From: Gammaproteobacteria bacterium
GTDB lineage: Bacteria > Pseudomonadota > Gammaproteobacteria > Pseudomonadales > Azotimanducaceae
Length of the DNA: 64,000 nt
Direction: 5' to 3'
Assembly: GCA_012960535.1 (NCBI GenBank)
Contig: DUBB01000050.1
Span: forward strand, 82,610 to 146,609
Numbering within the stretch: the stretch's first letter is position 1; the number at the start of each line of letters is the position of its first letter. Shown piece after piece: positions 49,040 to 59,062 of the stretch. Made by a program: the position numbers and the translations under genes. The notes under the pieces were generated by a model. It did no database searches and was not told the DNA's origin. It saw only the letters and a list, made by a program, of their open reading frames with translations.

Positions 49040-49968
49040 AGTCGGTTAGGCAATGGTTCCAGGTTGCTTTACTTGGTTTTCTTATTGGTGCAGCAGAGAG
49101 TGTGCCGGGTGTTTCTGGTGGCACCATCGCGTTCATCTCAGGATATTATGAAAGGCTGTTAAGGGCTCTGGGACAACTTACACCTGGAAAACTGTGGCGG
49201 ATGCTGCGCTCGAGTGATAGAAAGGCCTGGCAAGAAGCAGATGCAGGTTTTCTGTTGGTTTTATTTTCAACAATGGCCCTGTCACTGGCGACGGTCGCAG
49301 AACTGTTCAGGCGGGCTCTGTCTGAATTTCCCATTGCTATCGGGTCATTGTTTTTCGGTATAGTGCTCGGTTCAGCCTTAGTCATGTTAAAAAAAGTGGG
49401 GAAGCCTAACCGGTTTTATCTTATTTGCCTGTGTAGCGGATTGATGTGCGGTCATACCCTGACACTGTTGCAGCCCGGTGAAATTGAAGCCTCTGTTCTT
49501 AAATATTTTGTTGCGGGTGTGGTTAGTATTTTTGCCTGGCTTTTACCGGGTATATCGGGCAGCTTCATCCTGCTCCTGCTGGGGCTGTATGCGACGGTGT
49601 TGGAAGGAGTTAGTCTGCTGAGGTTTTCTGTATTGCTTCCAATAGCTCTGGGCGCTGTTCTGGGCCTGGTACTATTTTCCCAGTTTCTTACTGTCCTGTT
49701 TCAAAAAGCCCGTCCGGAGTTATTATCCGGGCTAGTCGGGTTGATGCTTGGCTCTTTATATAGATTGTGGCCGTGGCAGCGCATTAGTGCTTACCAGCTG
49801 AGAGACGATGGTTCATCGATACCGCTGGTGCAAGAACCTGTTATGCCGCACACTTATGAAATTCTGGGAGGGGTAAATCCAATGATCATGACAGCATTGT
49901 TGGTTGGGCTATTTGGTTTTGTTTTGGTCATCCTGTTGAACCGCCTGCCAGAAATTGAACATGACTAA
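49036..49968 (+). CDS. DUF368 membrane protein, probable undecaprenyl phosphate translocase
   Basis: Polytopic inner-membrane protein of about eight helices (310 residues). The DUF368 hallmark is GAAESVPGVSGGTIAFISGYYE near the N-terminus (positions 18-39) with a second related motif LLPGISGSFILLLLGLY in the middle, as expected for inverted repeats. DUF368 proteins were recently shown to flip undecaprenyl phosphate back to the cytoplasmic side (family knowledge). The start is TTG at 49036, overlapping pcm; nlpD starts inside its last codons. The place between pcm and nlpD fits a cell-envelope role. Confidence 0.85.
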   Translation: MKSVRQWFQVALLGFLIGAAESVPGVSGGTIAFISGYYERLLRALGQLTPGKLWRMLRSSDRKAWQEADAGFLLVLFSTMALSLATVAELFRRALSEFPIAIGSLFFGIVLGSALVMLKKVGKPNRFYLICLCSGLMCGHTLTLLQPGEIEASVLKYFVAGVVSIFAWLLPGISGSFILLLLGLYATVLEGVSLLRFSVLLPIALGAVLGLVLFSQFLTVLFQKARPELLSGLVGLMLGSLYRLWPWQRISAYQLRDDGSSIPLVQEPVMPHTYEILGGVNPMIMTALLVGLFGFVLVILLNRLPEIEHD

Positions 49969-50719
49969 TTTTAGATTGCCAGGCATCAATCTGCTATATA
50001 GTGTCGTGATGCTACTGATCCTAGTAGCCTGCGATAGCCAACCGGTGCGTGTGCCGGTTAGTCAAATCGGCGAGAGGGGGAAATATCATCAGGTGAGGCG
50101 TGGTGATACCTTGTATTCAATTGCCTGGAGATACGGTCAGGATTACCACGATATAGCCAAGCTGAATGGCATATCAAAGCCTTATACTATTTATGTCGGC
50201 CAGCGAGTCTGGCTTAGTCGGCAGCAGCCAGGGTCCCAATCCACAGGCAAGAGCAGGGCTGTCTCGAAAGCACGAACCTCAAAAAGGAATCAAGGTCTGG
50301 TTTACAAGAGTAAGCCTAATGCTGCTCCGATAAAAACTTTTGTTGCCAGCCAGTTTGACTGGCAATGGCCTGTTCGCGGAAAAATCATCAAGCCGTTCTC
50401 GCTGACCGGAAAAGTGAATAAAGGTATTGATATTAAGAGTAAGTCCGGCACGGCCGTACACGCGTCAGCACCCGGTAAAGTTGTTTATGCAGGGGGTAAT
50501 CTGAGGGGTTATGGTAAATTAGTTATTATAAAGCATGATGAACATTTTCTAAGTGCGTACGGAAATAATCAAAAATTGAGAGTGGCGGAGGATGATCAGG
50601 TTTCCCGTGGCCAGATCATATCAGAAGTCGGCATGACGGCAGCAGATGTTGAGATGCTGCATTTCGAGATTCGTCGGGATGGCAAACCAGAAGATCCAGG
50701 GAAACATCTACCGAAGTAG
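49961..50719 (+). CDS. nlpD: NlpD-like LysM/LytM lipoprotein
   Basis: Outer-membrane lipoprotein that activates amidase AmiC at division. The signal ends in lipobox L-V-A-C (LLILVACDSQ). A LysM domain (YHQVRRGDTLYSIAWRYGQD ... YVGQRVWLS) binds peptidoglycan. The C-terminal LytM domain (GIDIKSKSGTAVHASAPGKV ... LHFEIRRDGKPEDP) lacks the H-x-x-x-D zinc pair, being GIDIK at that place, as in catalytically dead NlpD/EnvC activators. ATG at 49961 is preferred to the in-frame TTG at 49955. rpoS does not follow. Confidence 0.9.
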   Translation: MTNFRLPGINLLYSVVMLLILVACDSQPVRVPVSQIGERGKYHQVRRGDTLYSIAWRYGQDYHDIAKLNGISKPYTIYVGQRVWLSRQQPGSQSTGKSRAVSKARTSKRNQGLVYKSKPNAAPIKTFVASQFDWQWPVRGKIIKPFSLTGKVNKGIDIKSKSGTAVHASAPGKVVYAGGNLRGYGKLVIIKHDEHFLSAYGNNQKLRVAEDDQVSRGQIISEVGMTAADVEMLHFEIRRDGKPEDPGKHLPK

Positions 50720-50817
50720 CAAAATTCTTATCTGCTCTGAACCTGTAAATCACGGTGACTTATGGATTGCCTGTGGTAAGCAGCTTTCACGCGGCAGCTG
50801 TGGTTTTAGAAGTTAGC

Positions 50818-51141
50818 TCAGCGTTCCAGATGATCAATTTTACCGGTGACTTCCTCCCAGTCCTCGGCATCATCCAGAGGATCTTTCTTTTCGGTAATGT
50901 TGGGCCAGACCTCACATAGTTCAGCATTGATTTCGAGAAATTCCATCTCGTTTTCTGGCAATTCATCTTCAGAAAAAATAGCATCAACGGGACATTCCGG
51001 CTCACACAGGGCGCAATCAATACACTCATCAGGATGGATAACCAGGAAGTTAGGGCCTTCATAGAAGCAGTCCACCGGACAAACTTCAACACAGTCGGTA
51101 TGTTTACATTTAATGCATGAATCGCTCACTACAAATGTCAT
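50818..51141 (-). CDS. fdxA: Seven-iron ferredoxin FdxA
   Basis: Ferredoxin with one 3Fe-4S and one 4Fe-4S cluster. The N-terminal pattern [18 protein letters not shown] is followed by [17 protein letters not shown]; the C-terminal helix is acidic. The 107-residue length and sequence are nearly the family consensus. In Pseudomonas fdxA lies between rpoS and mutS on the same strand as mutS, as here. It is convergent with nlpD. Confidence 0.96.
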   Translation of the reverse strand: MTFVVSDSCIKCKHTDCVEVCPVDCFYEGPNFLVIHPDECIDCALCEPECPVDAIFSEDELPENEMEFLEINAELCEVWPNITEKKDPLDDAEDWEEVTGKIDHLER

Positions 51142-51272
51142 TGCTGCTGTCCCTCTTCTCGCGTTTAAAAATGGTGATTAGCCGAGTACACGATTATTTC
51201 TAATGGAGTTGTACCGAGGCATTCATATTTGTCAGAAGTCCGCATTTTAGCAGCTTTTCTGTTGCTTACAAC

Positions 51273-53852
51273 TTATCCTTTCAGGATGCTTTGCTGTAAT
51301 GAGTAGATAAGGTCAAGGGCGGCTTTTGGCGTGAGTTCATCCAGTTCTGTTTTCTTCAGGGTAGCGATTACCTGGCTCCATGCCGGATGCTCTTCTAGAA
51401 AAAGGTCTGATTGAAGGGGGTCTCCTTTTTCGTGGACAACAGCCATTTCGCTGCTGATTTCATTGCGTTCTAGTTGTGCGAGCTTGTCCCTGGCTGCCCG
51501 GATTACCTTTGCTGGAATTCCCGCCAGTCTGGCGACTTGAATGCCGTAACTTTGACTGGCGGGTCCCGGTTGGACCGCATACAGGAAAATAATTCGATCC
51601 GCATGCTCTTTGGCGGTCATGTGGACATTGCAGGTACCCGGTAGTAAGTCCGGTAAGGCGGTTAGTTCAAAATAGTGGGTGGCAAACAGGGTCATGGCCC
51701 TGAGTCTGTGGGCGATAAATTCGGCCGTTGCCCAGGCCAGAGACAATCCATCAAAAGTGGATGTTCCCCGGCCAATTTCGTCGAGTAGCACCAGACTTCG
51801 CTGAGTTGCGTTATTGAGAATGACGGCTGTTTCGGTCATCTCGACCATAAACGTGGAACGACCACTGGCCAGATCATCGGACGAGCCGATGCGTGTGAAT
51901 ATGCGATCCAGGTCACCGATTCTGGCTGACTCGGCAGGTACGAAACAGCCTGTATGTGCCAGCAGTGCAATAATCGCGGATTGTCGCATAAAAGTGGATT
52001 TCCCTCCCATGTTGGGCCCAGTAATGATCAGTTGCCGGGTTTTATCATCTAATTGCAGATCATTGGCGATAAAAGGGGTTTCGAGCATGTTTTCAACGAC
52101 TAGATGGCGGCCTGCCTGTATCTCGATACTTGCTTCGCCATGTAACTCTGGTCTATTGAGCTTGAGCGTAAGGGTGCGTTCTGCATGGCTGCATAAGACG
52201 TCAAGTTGTGCCAGTGATTCAGCAAGTTTCTTCAGGCTTGAAAGATGGTCAAGAAGCCTGTTTATCAATTCGTCGTACAAACCCTTTTCCCTGGCCAGGG
52301 CTCTGCTCTTGCTGCTCAGGGCTTTATCTTCAAAAGTTTTCAGTTCGGGGGTGATGAACCGCTCGACATTTTTCAGCGTCTGCCGTCGAATATAATTAAT
52401 CGGTGCAGCTTCTGCCTGCATTTTGCTGATCTCGATAAAGTAGCCATGCACTCTGTTGAAGCCGACTTTAAGAGAAGATAAACCGGTTTTAGCTTTTTCA
52501 TCCTGTTCCAGTTTAACCAGGAATTCTGCCGCGTTTTCACTCATGCTGCGAAGTTCATCCAGTTCAGGATCATAGCCTTCTTTGATAACGCCACCCTCCC
52601 TTATCACCATGGGCGGGTTATCATTAATAGCGCGAAGGAGCAGATCTGCTAGATCGGGCCTGGCAGTACTGTTGATTCTTATGTCTTCCAGCAGACTGCT
52701 CTGGGTTGCGGTGAGCAGGTCTTCAATATCAGGAAGCGCAGTCAGCCCCGTCCTCAATTTGGTCAGGTCTCTGGGTCGGGCAGATTGCAGAGCAATTCGG
52801 GCTACGATTCTTTCCAGGTCACCAATAGGAGCAAGGACTGATTGCAGGGGTTCGTGACGATAGTACCGGGATAAAAAGCCGATCGCATCAAGGCGATTGT
52901 TTAGAACCGCTTGATCCCTAATGGGCTGAGTCAGCCATCTTGCTAATAATCTGCTGCCCATGGGTGTCTGGGTTCTGTCAAGGATGGATAGTAAAGTGTG
53001 CTCTCTTTGGCCCTGCAGGTTGACGATGAGCTCCAGGTTCCGGCGAGAAGCAGGGTCCATTAGGACAGTGTCCTCGTGACGGATTCGCTGCAGTGATTCG
53101 ATATGGGGAAGGTCTCTTCTCTGGGTTTCCATAACATAGCTCAGCAGGCAACCCGCTGCCCTGATGGCCTGGCAATCCCGGCCACAATCGAACCCGGATA
53201 AATCCCGGGTTCCAAATTGGCGGCATAGGTTTTCTGTCGCCATGGCCAGGTCAAAGTCCCAGATGGGTTGTTTGCGCAGACCCGGATGATTTGCCACGAA
53301 ATCAGGGTTAGTGTCAGTGTCAGCAACGAGTATCTCTGCTGGTGACAGTCGGGTCAGTTCACTGAGGATGGCGTCACGGTCAGCTGACTCAAACAGTTCA
53401 AAACGGCCACTGCTCAGGTCAAGCGTGGCGATCCCCCAGGCTTCTGCTTCAGTTAAAAGGGCCGCAATTAAACTTTCGCTGTGCGCATCAAGCAAGGTAT
53501 CTTCAGTCAGGGTGCCAGGCGTAACGATACGCACCACCTTACGCTCAACCGGGCCTTTGCTTTTGCCGGGTTCGCCGAATTGTTCACAGATAGCCACCGA
53601 CACACCTTCTTTGACCAGTTTTGCCAGATAAGAATCGGCGGCATGATAGGGTACTCCACACATGGGGATGGCCTCCCCTGCAGAGTGGCCTCGAGAGGTT
53701 AGTGTGATATCCAGTATTTGAGCTGCTTTTTTTGCATCTTCATAGAATAGCTCGTAAAAATCGCCCATTCTATAAAATAGGAGAGCATCGGGGTGCTGCG
53801 CCTTGATGCCGAGGAATTGTTGCATCATGGGTGTATGGGCAGGAGTGCTCAA
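51273..53852 (-). CDS. mutS: DNA mismatch repair protein MutS
   Basis: Recognises mismatches and starts repair. The mismatch-binding F-x-E motif is in [15 protein letters not shown] at about 27-41. The ATPase has Walker [14 protein letters not shown], Walker [17 protein letters not shown] and the signature loop TMVFATHYF-like region ([14 protein letters not shown]). The C-terminal helix-turn-helix includes [18 protein letters not shown]. 859 residues, normal. It is divergent from recA across a 647-base repeat-bearing gap. Confidence 0.97.
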   Translation of the reverse strand: MSTPAHTPMMQQFLGIKAQHPDALLFYRMGDFYELFYEDAKKAAQILDITLTSRGHSAGEAIPMCGVPYHAADSYLAKLVKEGVSVAICEQFGEPGKSKGPVERKVVRIVTPGTLTEDTLLDAHSESLIAALLTEAEAWGIATLDLSSGRFELFESADRDAILSELTRLSPAEILVADTDTNPDFVANHPGLRKQPIWDFDLAMATENLCRQFGTRDLSGFDCGRDCQAIRAAGCLLSYVMETQRRDLPHIESLQRIRHEDTVLMDPASRRNLELIVNLQGQREHTLLSILDRTQTPMGSRLLARWLTQPIRDQAVLNNRLDAIGFLSRYYRHEPLQSVLAPIGDLERIVARIALQSARPRDLTKLRTGLTALPDIEDLLTATQSSLLEDIRINSTARPDLADLLLRAINDNPPMVIREGGVIKEGYDPELDELRSMSENAAEFLVKLEQDEKAKTGLSSLKVGFNRVHGYFIEISKMQAEAAPINYIRRQTLKNVERFITPELKTFEDKALSSKSRALAREKGLYDELINRLLDHLSSLKKLAESLAQLDVLCSHAERTLTLKLNRPELHGEASIEIQAGRHLVVENMLETPFIANDLQLDDKTRQLIITGPNMGGKSTFMRQSAIIALLAHTGCFVPAESARIGDLDRIFTRIGSSDDLASGRSTFMVEMTETAVILNNATQRSLVLLDEIGRGTSTFDGLSLAWATAEFIAHRLRAMTLFATHYFELTALPDLLPGTCNVHMTAKEHADRIIFLYAVQPGPASQSYGIQVARLAGIPAKVIRAARDKLAQLERNEISSEMAVVHEKGDPLQSDLFLEEHPAWSQVIATLKKTELDELTPKAALDLIYSLQQSILKG

Positions 53853-54186
53853 TTGCAGCTGAAACCTTTTGCGAATAATAGCCTGAGGTTAACAAAGCCA
53901 AACCAAGACTTCACCCACTATCAGGCTAAAGTGGTTAACCCGTCATCGCGAATTGATCCCGAACGTTGTCAAACAGGCTTCCCGGGAGCTCTAAATCGGC
54001 CGGTAATGGTATTTTAAAATTGATTAAAATAATACTGTACGTATAACCAGTATATGGGTTAAAGTGGGTCTTAGCGTAAACACAGTACGGCTCGTATAAA
54101 AACGCTGGATTGGGGCTAAAATCGCAGCCCTTCATCAGCAAAAGCCTAGGGTGGGCAAAAGCATATATGTTTAAGCTAGGCTATCC

Positions 54187-54282
54187 AAAGCACGTAATTA
54201 AAGCAGGTGATAAAAAGCACGTAATTAAATCAAGTGGTAGAAAGCAGGTAATAGAAAGCAGGTAATAGAAAGCAGGTGATAA
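54187..54282. repeat. 14-base tandem repeat array, about 7 units, between mutS and recA
   Basis: Units of 13-14 bases in two alternating versions. AAAGCAGGTAATAG is perfect at 54241-54254 and 54255-54268; AAAGCAGGTGATAA follows at 54269-54282. Upstream lie AAAGCACGTAATTA (54187-54200, repeated once more) and variants. It lies within the mutS-recA gap and is separate from the recA-proximal array. Confidence 0.9.
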
Positions 54283-54383
54283 AAATACAGAGCACAGCCG
54301 AGCAACTGGGATTTACGGCTAGATGGGTAAAACGCGGCTCTTGGGCGAATTGAGTTGCTTTCCCGAGCAGGGACTGAGTGGGA

Positions 54384-54453
54384 TATTTAACAGCTTGTAT
54401 TTAACAGCTTGTATTTAACAGCTTGTATTTAACAGCTTGTATTTAACAGCTAA
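54384..54453. repeat. 14-base tandem repeat array, 5 units, 46 bases upstream of recA
   Basis: TATTTAACAGCTTG repeated four times exactly (54384-54397, 54398-54411, 54412-54425, 54426-54439), with a fifth unit ending TAA at 54440-54453. Each unit includes a loose dyad CTTGT / AACAG across the unit border. It lies where the recA promoter or operators should be. Confidence 0.95.
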
Positions 54454-54499
54454 GGACTGAGGCGAGTCCTTTGATTGGAATAGCAATACGGAGAGTATT

Positions 54500-55570
54500 A
54501 TGGATATGACTAAAGACGATAATAAGGAAAAAGCATTATCAGCGGCACTATCACAGATTGAACGTCAGTTTGGTAAAGGTGCAATGATGCGCTTGGGTGA
54601 TTCACCACAGGAAAAGATTCCCTCGATCTCCACAGGATCACTTGGCCTGGATGTGGCACTCGGGATTGGAGGTCTGCCTAGAGGGCGGATTGTTGAAATC
54701 TATGGTCCAGAGTCATCAGGAAAAACCACACTGACGTTACAGGTCATTGCTGAATGCCAGAAGATTGGCGGTACCTGTGCGTTTATTGATGCTGAGCATG
54801 CGCTGGATCCGCTCTACGCACAGAATTTGGGAGTCAATATTGACGATCTGCTGGTATCCCAGCCAGATACCGGTGAACAGGCGCTGGAAATTTGCGACAT
54901 GATTGTCCGTTCCGGTGCTGTTGATGTTGTTGTTATCGACTCCGTTGCAGCGCTCACGCCTAAAGCCGAAATTGAAGGCGATATGGGCGATCATCATGTA
55001 GGTCTGCAAGCCAGGTTAATGAGCCAGGCATTGAGGAAAATGGCAGGTAATATCAAAAATTCTAATACGCTGGTTGTATTTATTAACCAGATCCGAATGA
55101 AGATTGGGGTGATGTTTGGTAGCCCTGAAACGACGACAGGCGGCAATGCGCTTAAGTTTTATTCTTCAGTCCGGCTCGATATTCGCCGCATAGGAGCTAT
55201 TAAGGAAGGTGATGAAATAGTCGGTAATGAAACCAGGGTTAAGGTTATTAAAAACAAGGTAGCCCCCCCATTTAAGCAGACTGAGTTTCAAATCATGTAC
55301 GGTACGGGTATCTACCGTTTAGGCGAGGTCATTGATCTAGGGGTCCAGCTAGGATTGGTCGATAAGGCCGGTGCATGGTATAGCTATAAGGGTGACCGAA
55401 TTGGCCAAGGGAAGAAAAATGCCTGTGAATTCCTTCAGGAAAATACAGCGATGGCCAGCGAAATTGAAAATCTCATCCGTACGCAATTACTGGATTCCGG
55501 TACGGATAAGGGTGATGCCGATAGCGATTCAGAAGAAGACAACGTAACACCGATAAGCGGTGGCCAATAG
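54500..55570 (+). CDS. recA: Recombinase RecA
   Basis: Recombination and SOS coprotease. The Walker A site is [14 protein letters not shown], Walker [14 protein letters not shown], and loop L2 contains [20 protein letters not shown]. The DNA-binding loop and the C-terminal acidic tail (DSDSEEDN) are typical. 356 residues. ATG at 54500 has GGAG 7 bases upstream. recX follows after 18 bases. Confidence 0.98.
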   Translation: MDMTKDDNKEKALSAALSQIERQFGKGAMMRLGDSPQEKIPSISTGSLGLDVALGIGGLPRGRIVEIYGPESSGKTTLTLQVIAECQKIGGTCAFIDAEHALDPLYAQNLGVNIDDLLVSQPDTGEQALEICDMIVRSGAVDVVVIDSVAALTPKAEIEGDMGDHHVGLQARLMSQALRKMAGNIKNSNTLVVFINQIRMKIGVMFGSPETTTGGNALKFYSSVRLDIRRIGAIKEGDEIVGNETRVKVIKNKVAPPFKQTEFQIMYGTGIYRLGEVIDLGVQLGLVDKAGAWYSYKGDRIGQGKKNACEFLQENTAMASEIENLIRTQLLDSGTDKGDADSDSEEDNVTPISGGQ

Positions 55571-55588
55571 GCGATTGTCAGTACGGTC

Positions 55589-56095
55589 TTGGCTAACGGT
55601 GCTTCAGCGGCTGGTCGGTCTATGAAGGAATCAGGCTCTACTAGCTCTATATCGGCCGCCGATGTCAGACGGGCAGCTATGGATTTGCTGGCGCGTCGGG
55701 AGCATGCAGCAGGAGAGTTGCGGCGAAAACTTAACGCTCGTTTCAGAGATGCCAGTGAACTCGTGGAAATGGGAGTCCAACGGCTGACGGAAGAGGGCTT
55801 GCAGAGCGATGTCAGACTTGCTGAAGCATTTGTGAATTCTAGAATAGGAAAGGGACACGGGCCGCTGAAGATTCGCAAGGAACTGCAACAGCGACAAGTG
55901 AGCCCGGAAATTATCGGCTGTGCCATTGCACACGCTCACGTAAAATGGACTGAACTCGCCGCTGGTGTACTGGAGAAGCGATTTGGCGATGCTGCACAGG
56001 GGGGCGAGGCCTTTGCCGCCAGTGAGAGGGGCAGGCGGTCACGGTTTCTGCAGCAGAGAGGGTTTACCTTTGAGCAGATATCCGAGGTGCTGTAA
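55589..56095 (+). CDS. recX: RecA regulator RecX
   Basis: Limits RecA filament growth. Helical repeats start with AAMDLLARREHAAGELRRKL and continue with EEGLQSDVRLAEAFVNSRIGKGHGPLKIRKELQQR. The end RRSRFLQQRGFTFEQISEVL is conserved. The frame starts TTG at 55589 and gives 168 residues; ATG at 55622 (MKESGS) is the likelier start on length, since the first 11 residues look unconserved. Neither has a good ribosome site. Directly follows recA. Confidence 0.9.
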   Translation: MANGASAAGRSMKESGSTSSISAADVRRAAMDLLARREHAAGELRRKLNARFRDASELVEMGVQRLTEEGLQSDVRLAEAFVNSRIGKGHGPLKIRKELQQRQVSPEIIGCAIAHAHVKWTELAAGVLEKRFGDAAQGGEAFAASERGRRSRFLQQRGFTFEQISEVL

Positions 56096-56291
56096 TTTCT
56101 GCGGTTGCTTTTGAAGGATTCTCGGCCTGACGCTGTGGGATGCTAAAGCTGTAAGATTGATATTTAGCGTATTCTGGGTTCATCATGATGCTATTGATGG
56201 AAGCCCGGTTACGATTACTGCACCGCTTATTGCCGTTAGGCTAATAAGTCATGCCTTGCCGAACTATACGATAATTTCAGCGATACTATAA

Positions 56292-56311
56292 TATAATGCC
56301 TGCCGTATAAT
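56292..56311 (+). promoter_or_regulatory. Possible -10 elements upstream of alaS
   Basis: Two perfect TATAAT hexamers at 56292-56297 and 56306-56311 in the 298-base gap before alaS. I see no matching -35 at 16-18 bases for either, so this is a tentative promoter call. The rest of the gap holds nothing recognisable. Confidence 0.3.
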
Positions 56312-56393
56312 CGTGTAACGAGCAGTTTCGCCATTTAGATATTCAGTGAATTCCTGTATCGTTCCCGGATTTGTGGGAGACGGAGTCAGTGAT

Positions 56394-58997
56394 ATGAATA
56401 GCCCCGAAATAAGAAAAGCGTTCTTAAGTTACTTTAGCCAGCAAGGCCACCAGATAGTGGACTCGGCTTCGCTTGTGCCGGATAACGATCCAACCTTGCT
56501 GTTTACCAACTCAGGTATGGTTCAGTTTAAAGAAGCTTTTGCCATGAAGGAAAACCGCGGTTACACACGAGCCGCCAGTTGTCAGCGATGCATTCGAGCC
56601 GGTGGCAAACACAATGATCTGGATAATGTAGGCTACACCGCCAGGCACCATACTTTTTTTGAAATGCTGGGAAATTTCAGTTTTGGTGATTATTTCAAGG
56701 AAGAGGCCATCCGTTTTGCCTGGGACTTTCTGACTGAGGTGATCGCTATTCCGCCGGAGCGACTGTGGGTAACGATCCATGACAGCGATGATGAAGCAGA
56801 GAGAATCTGGATTGAAGACATTGGTTTTGATCCCGACAGAATTACCCGATTAGGCGATGAGGATAATTTTTGGATGATGGGGGACACAGGGCCCTGTGGT
56901 CCCTGTTCTGAGATATTTTATGATCATGGTGAAGAGGTGCCTGGCGGTCCACCGGGATCTGAGCACGGTGACCTCGATCGCTATGTGGAAATCTGGAACC
57001 TGGTTTTTACGCAGTACGAACGTGATTCAGCAGGAAACCTTACACCCTTGCCTCGTCCTTGTGTGGATACGGGGATGGGCTTAGAAAGAGTTGCTGCGGT
57101 CCTGCAGCATGCTCATAATAATTATGATACTGACTTATTCCAGCCTCTACTGAAGGAAACTGCTGAACTGCTGGGCTCTGCTGACATGAATGATCCATCG
57201 CTTAAAGTTATAGCGGACCATTTAAGATCCGCGTGTTTCCTTATTGCTGATGGCGTATTGCCATCGAACGAGGGTCGCGGGTATGTCATGAGAAGGATCA
57301 TCCGCAGAGCCTTGCGCCATGGTCATAAACTTGATTCTAGCGAACCATTTTTTCATAAACTAGTAGTAACATTGTGTACAGTAATGGGTGACGCCTATCC
57401 ATTGCTGGTGCAGACGGCAGATCAGATTGAACGTATTTTACTCAAAGAGGAACAGCAGTTTGAACTGACACTGGATCAGGGCATGAAGATTCTGGACGAC
57501 GCTATAGCATCACTCGACAGTCAGGTCATACCTGGCCCGGTGATTTTTAAGCTATATGATACCTTTGGGTTCCCCACCGATTTAACGGGTGATATAGCTA
57601 GGGAAAGAGGCCTGAGCCTTGATATGGATGGCTTTGATGAAGCGATGCAACAGCAGCGCAGCAGGGCTAGAGCAGCCAGTAAGTTTACTAGCGATGCAGA
57701 GGCTGAATTGTCTCTTGATTTTGAAACGCAGTTCGTCGGCTACGATACCTTAACGGCTCATAGTCAGGTGCTGGCATTGATAGCAAATGGATCTGAGGTG
57801 GAAACAGTAGGGCCCGGCGAGCAGGCACTGGCAGTATTAGAGCAGTCGCCTTTTTATGCTGAAAGTGGTGGACAGGTCGGGGATTGGGGTGTGCTCAATG
57901 CAACGGGTCTGTCAGTTGAGGTGCAAGATACTGTCAGGCTTGGGAGTGCCCATGCTCATCGGATTAAGGTGCTCTCTGGAGAACTTCGAGTTAGCGATAA
58001 GGTGGATGCAGAAGTTTCGGGTGATGCCAGACAGGCCACCGCTTTGAATCATTCTGCGACTCATCTGTTGCATGCTGCACTGCGCTCGATACTTGGAACC
58101 CATGTGAATCAGCGGGGCTCACGAGTTCAGCCGGAGAGACTGAGATTTGATTTTTCCCATTTTGAAGCAGTAACGGCTGCAGAAATACGACGCATCGAAA
58201 CGCTGGTAAATAACCAAATCAGGAACAATTCCGTTATCACCACTGACATCATGAAGATAGAGGATGCAAAAAGCGCTGGTGCCTTGGCGTTATTCGGGGA
58301 AAAATATTCAGAAGAAGTTAGAGTACTGACCATGGGTGATGGTTTTTCAGCAGAATTGTGTGGTGGCACCCATGCGGATCGAACCGGTGACATTGGTTTG
58401 TTCAGGATTTTATCAGAGCAGGGCGTGGCATCGGGTGTGCGTCGTATAGAAGCAGTCACTGGCGACATGGCTATGCAGGATATACAGGAACTCGATGATG
58501 CGGTCGGTGCTATTGGCCGTGTACTAAAAGTTGAACGTAGCGGTTACGTCGACAGGCTAAAAGCGTTAATGGATGATAATCGAAAGTTAGAGAAACAGGT
58601 CAGCCAGTTGAACGCAAAGATAGCCAGCGGAGAAGGTCAGGATGTGTTGGCATCGGTCCTGTCAATTGGTGATGTGCGTCTACTGGTTAAACAGCTAACT
58701 GGGACTGACCCTAAATCTTTACCTGATGCGCTTGATCGTCTGAAAAATAAGCTAGGCAGTGGTGTCGTCGTCCTTGGTATGGCCGATGAAGCAAAAGTGT
58801 CTTTGATTGCCGGGGTGACAAAAGACCTGACAGATCGCGTACATGCAGGCGAGCTGGTCAACCACGTGGCCTCCCAGGTAGGCGGTAAAGGTGGCGGGCG
58901 TGCTGATATGGCCCGGGCGGGTGGCTCCGATGTGGACGCATTACCGGCTGCTTTGGCCAGCATTGAGCCTTATTTAAGGGGGCGGCTACTGCAGTAA
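56394..58997 (+). CDS. alaS: Alanyl-tRNA synthetase
   Basis: Charges tRNA-Ala and edits mischarged Ser/Gly. The catalytic domain begins SPEIRKAFLSYFSQQGHQIV, with DPTLLFTNSGMVQFKEAF. The editing site has ALNHSATHLLHAALR and AELCGGTHADRTGDIGLF. The C-Ala domain includes GGKGGGRADMARAGG. ATG at 56394 is preferred over 56346: CGGAG lies 8 bases upstream and the protein then begins like other AlaS. 867 residues. Confidence 0.97.
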   Translation: MNSPEIRKAFLSYFSQQGHQIVDSASLVPDNDPTLLFTNSGMVQFKEAFAMKENRGYTRAASCQRCIRAGGKHNDLDNVGYTARHHTFFEMLGNFSFGDYFKEEAIRFAWDFLTEVIAIPPERLWVTIHDSDDEAERIWIEDIGFDPDRITRLGDEDNFWMMGDTGPCGPCSEIFYDHGEEVPGGPPGSEHGDLDRYVEIWNLVFTQYERDSAGNLTPLPRPCVDTGMGLERVAAVLQHAHNNYDTDLFQPLLKETAELLGSADMNDPSLKVIADHLRSACFLIADGVLPSNEGRGYVMRRIIRRALRHGHKLDSSEPFFHKLVVTLCTVMGDAYPLLVQTADQIERILLKEEQQFELTLDQGMKILDDAIASLDSQVIPGPVIFKLYDTFGFPTDLTGDIARERGLSLDMDGFDEAMQQQRSRARAASKFTSDAEAELSLDFETQFVGYDTLTAHSQVLALIANGSEVETVGPGEQALAVLEQSPFYAESGGQVGDWGVLNATGLSVEVQDTVRLGSAHAHRIKVLSGELRVSDKVDAEVSGDARQATALNHSATHLLHAALRSILGTHVNQRGSRVQPERLRFDFSHFEAVTAAEIRRIETLVNNQIRNNSVITTDIMKIEDAKSAGALALFGEKYSEEVRVLTMGDGFSAELCGGTHADRTGDIGLFRILSEQGVASGVRRIEAVTGDMAMQDIQELDDAVGAIGRVLKVERSGYVDRLKALMDDNRKLEKQVSQLNAKIASGEGQDVLASVLSIGDVRLLVKQLTGTDPKSLPDALDRLKNKLGSGVVVLGMADEAKVSLIAGVTKDLTDRVHAGELVNHVASQVGGKGGGRADMARAGGSDVDALPAALASIEPYLRGRLLQ

Positions 58998-59062
58998 GCG
59001 CAGAAACAGATCCCCTTGATATTAGTCACTATGATTCATTGTTAAATAGTTAGGAAATTACT

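Larger units (their letters stand above)
53853..54499. other. mutS-recA divergent intergenic region
   Basis: A 647-base gap holding two 14-base tandem arrays (54187-54282 and 54384-54453). The rest, 53853-54186 and 54283-54383, shows nothing I can name. No convincing LexA box of the CTG-N10-CAG form is present on either strand near recA. cinA, which sits here in Pseudomonas relatives, is absent. Confidence 0.6.

Noticed and set aside
54384..54499. LexA box at recA
   Set aside because: No CTG-N10-CAG match. The closest, CTGAGTGGGATATTTAACAG, has 14 bases between half-sites, so it does not fit the standard spacing.
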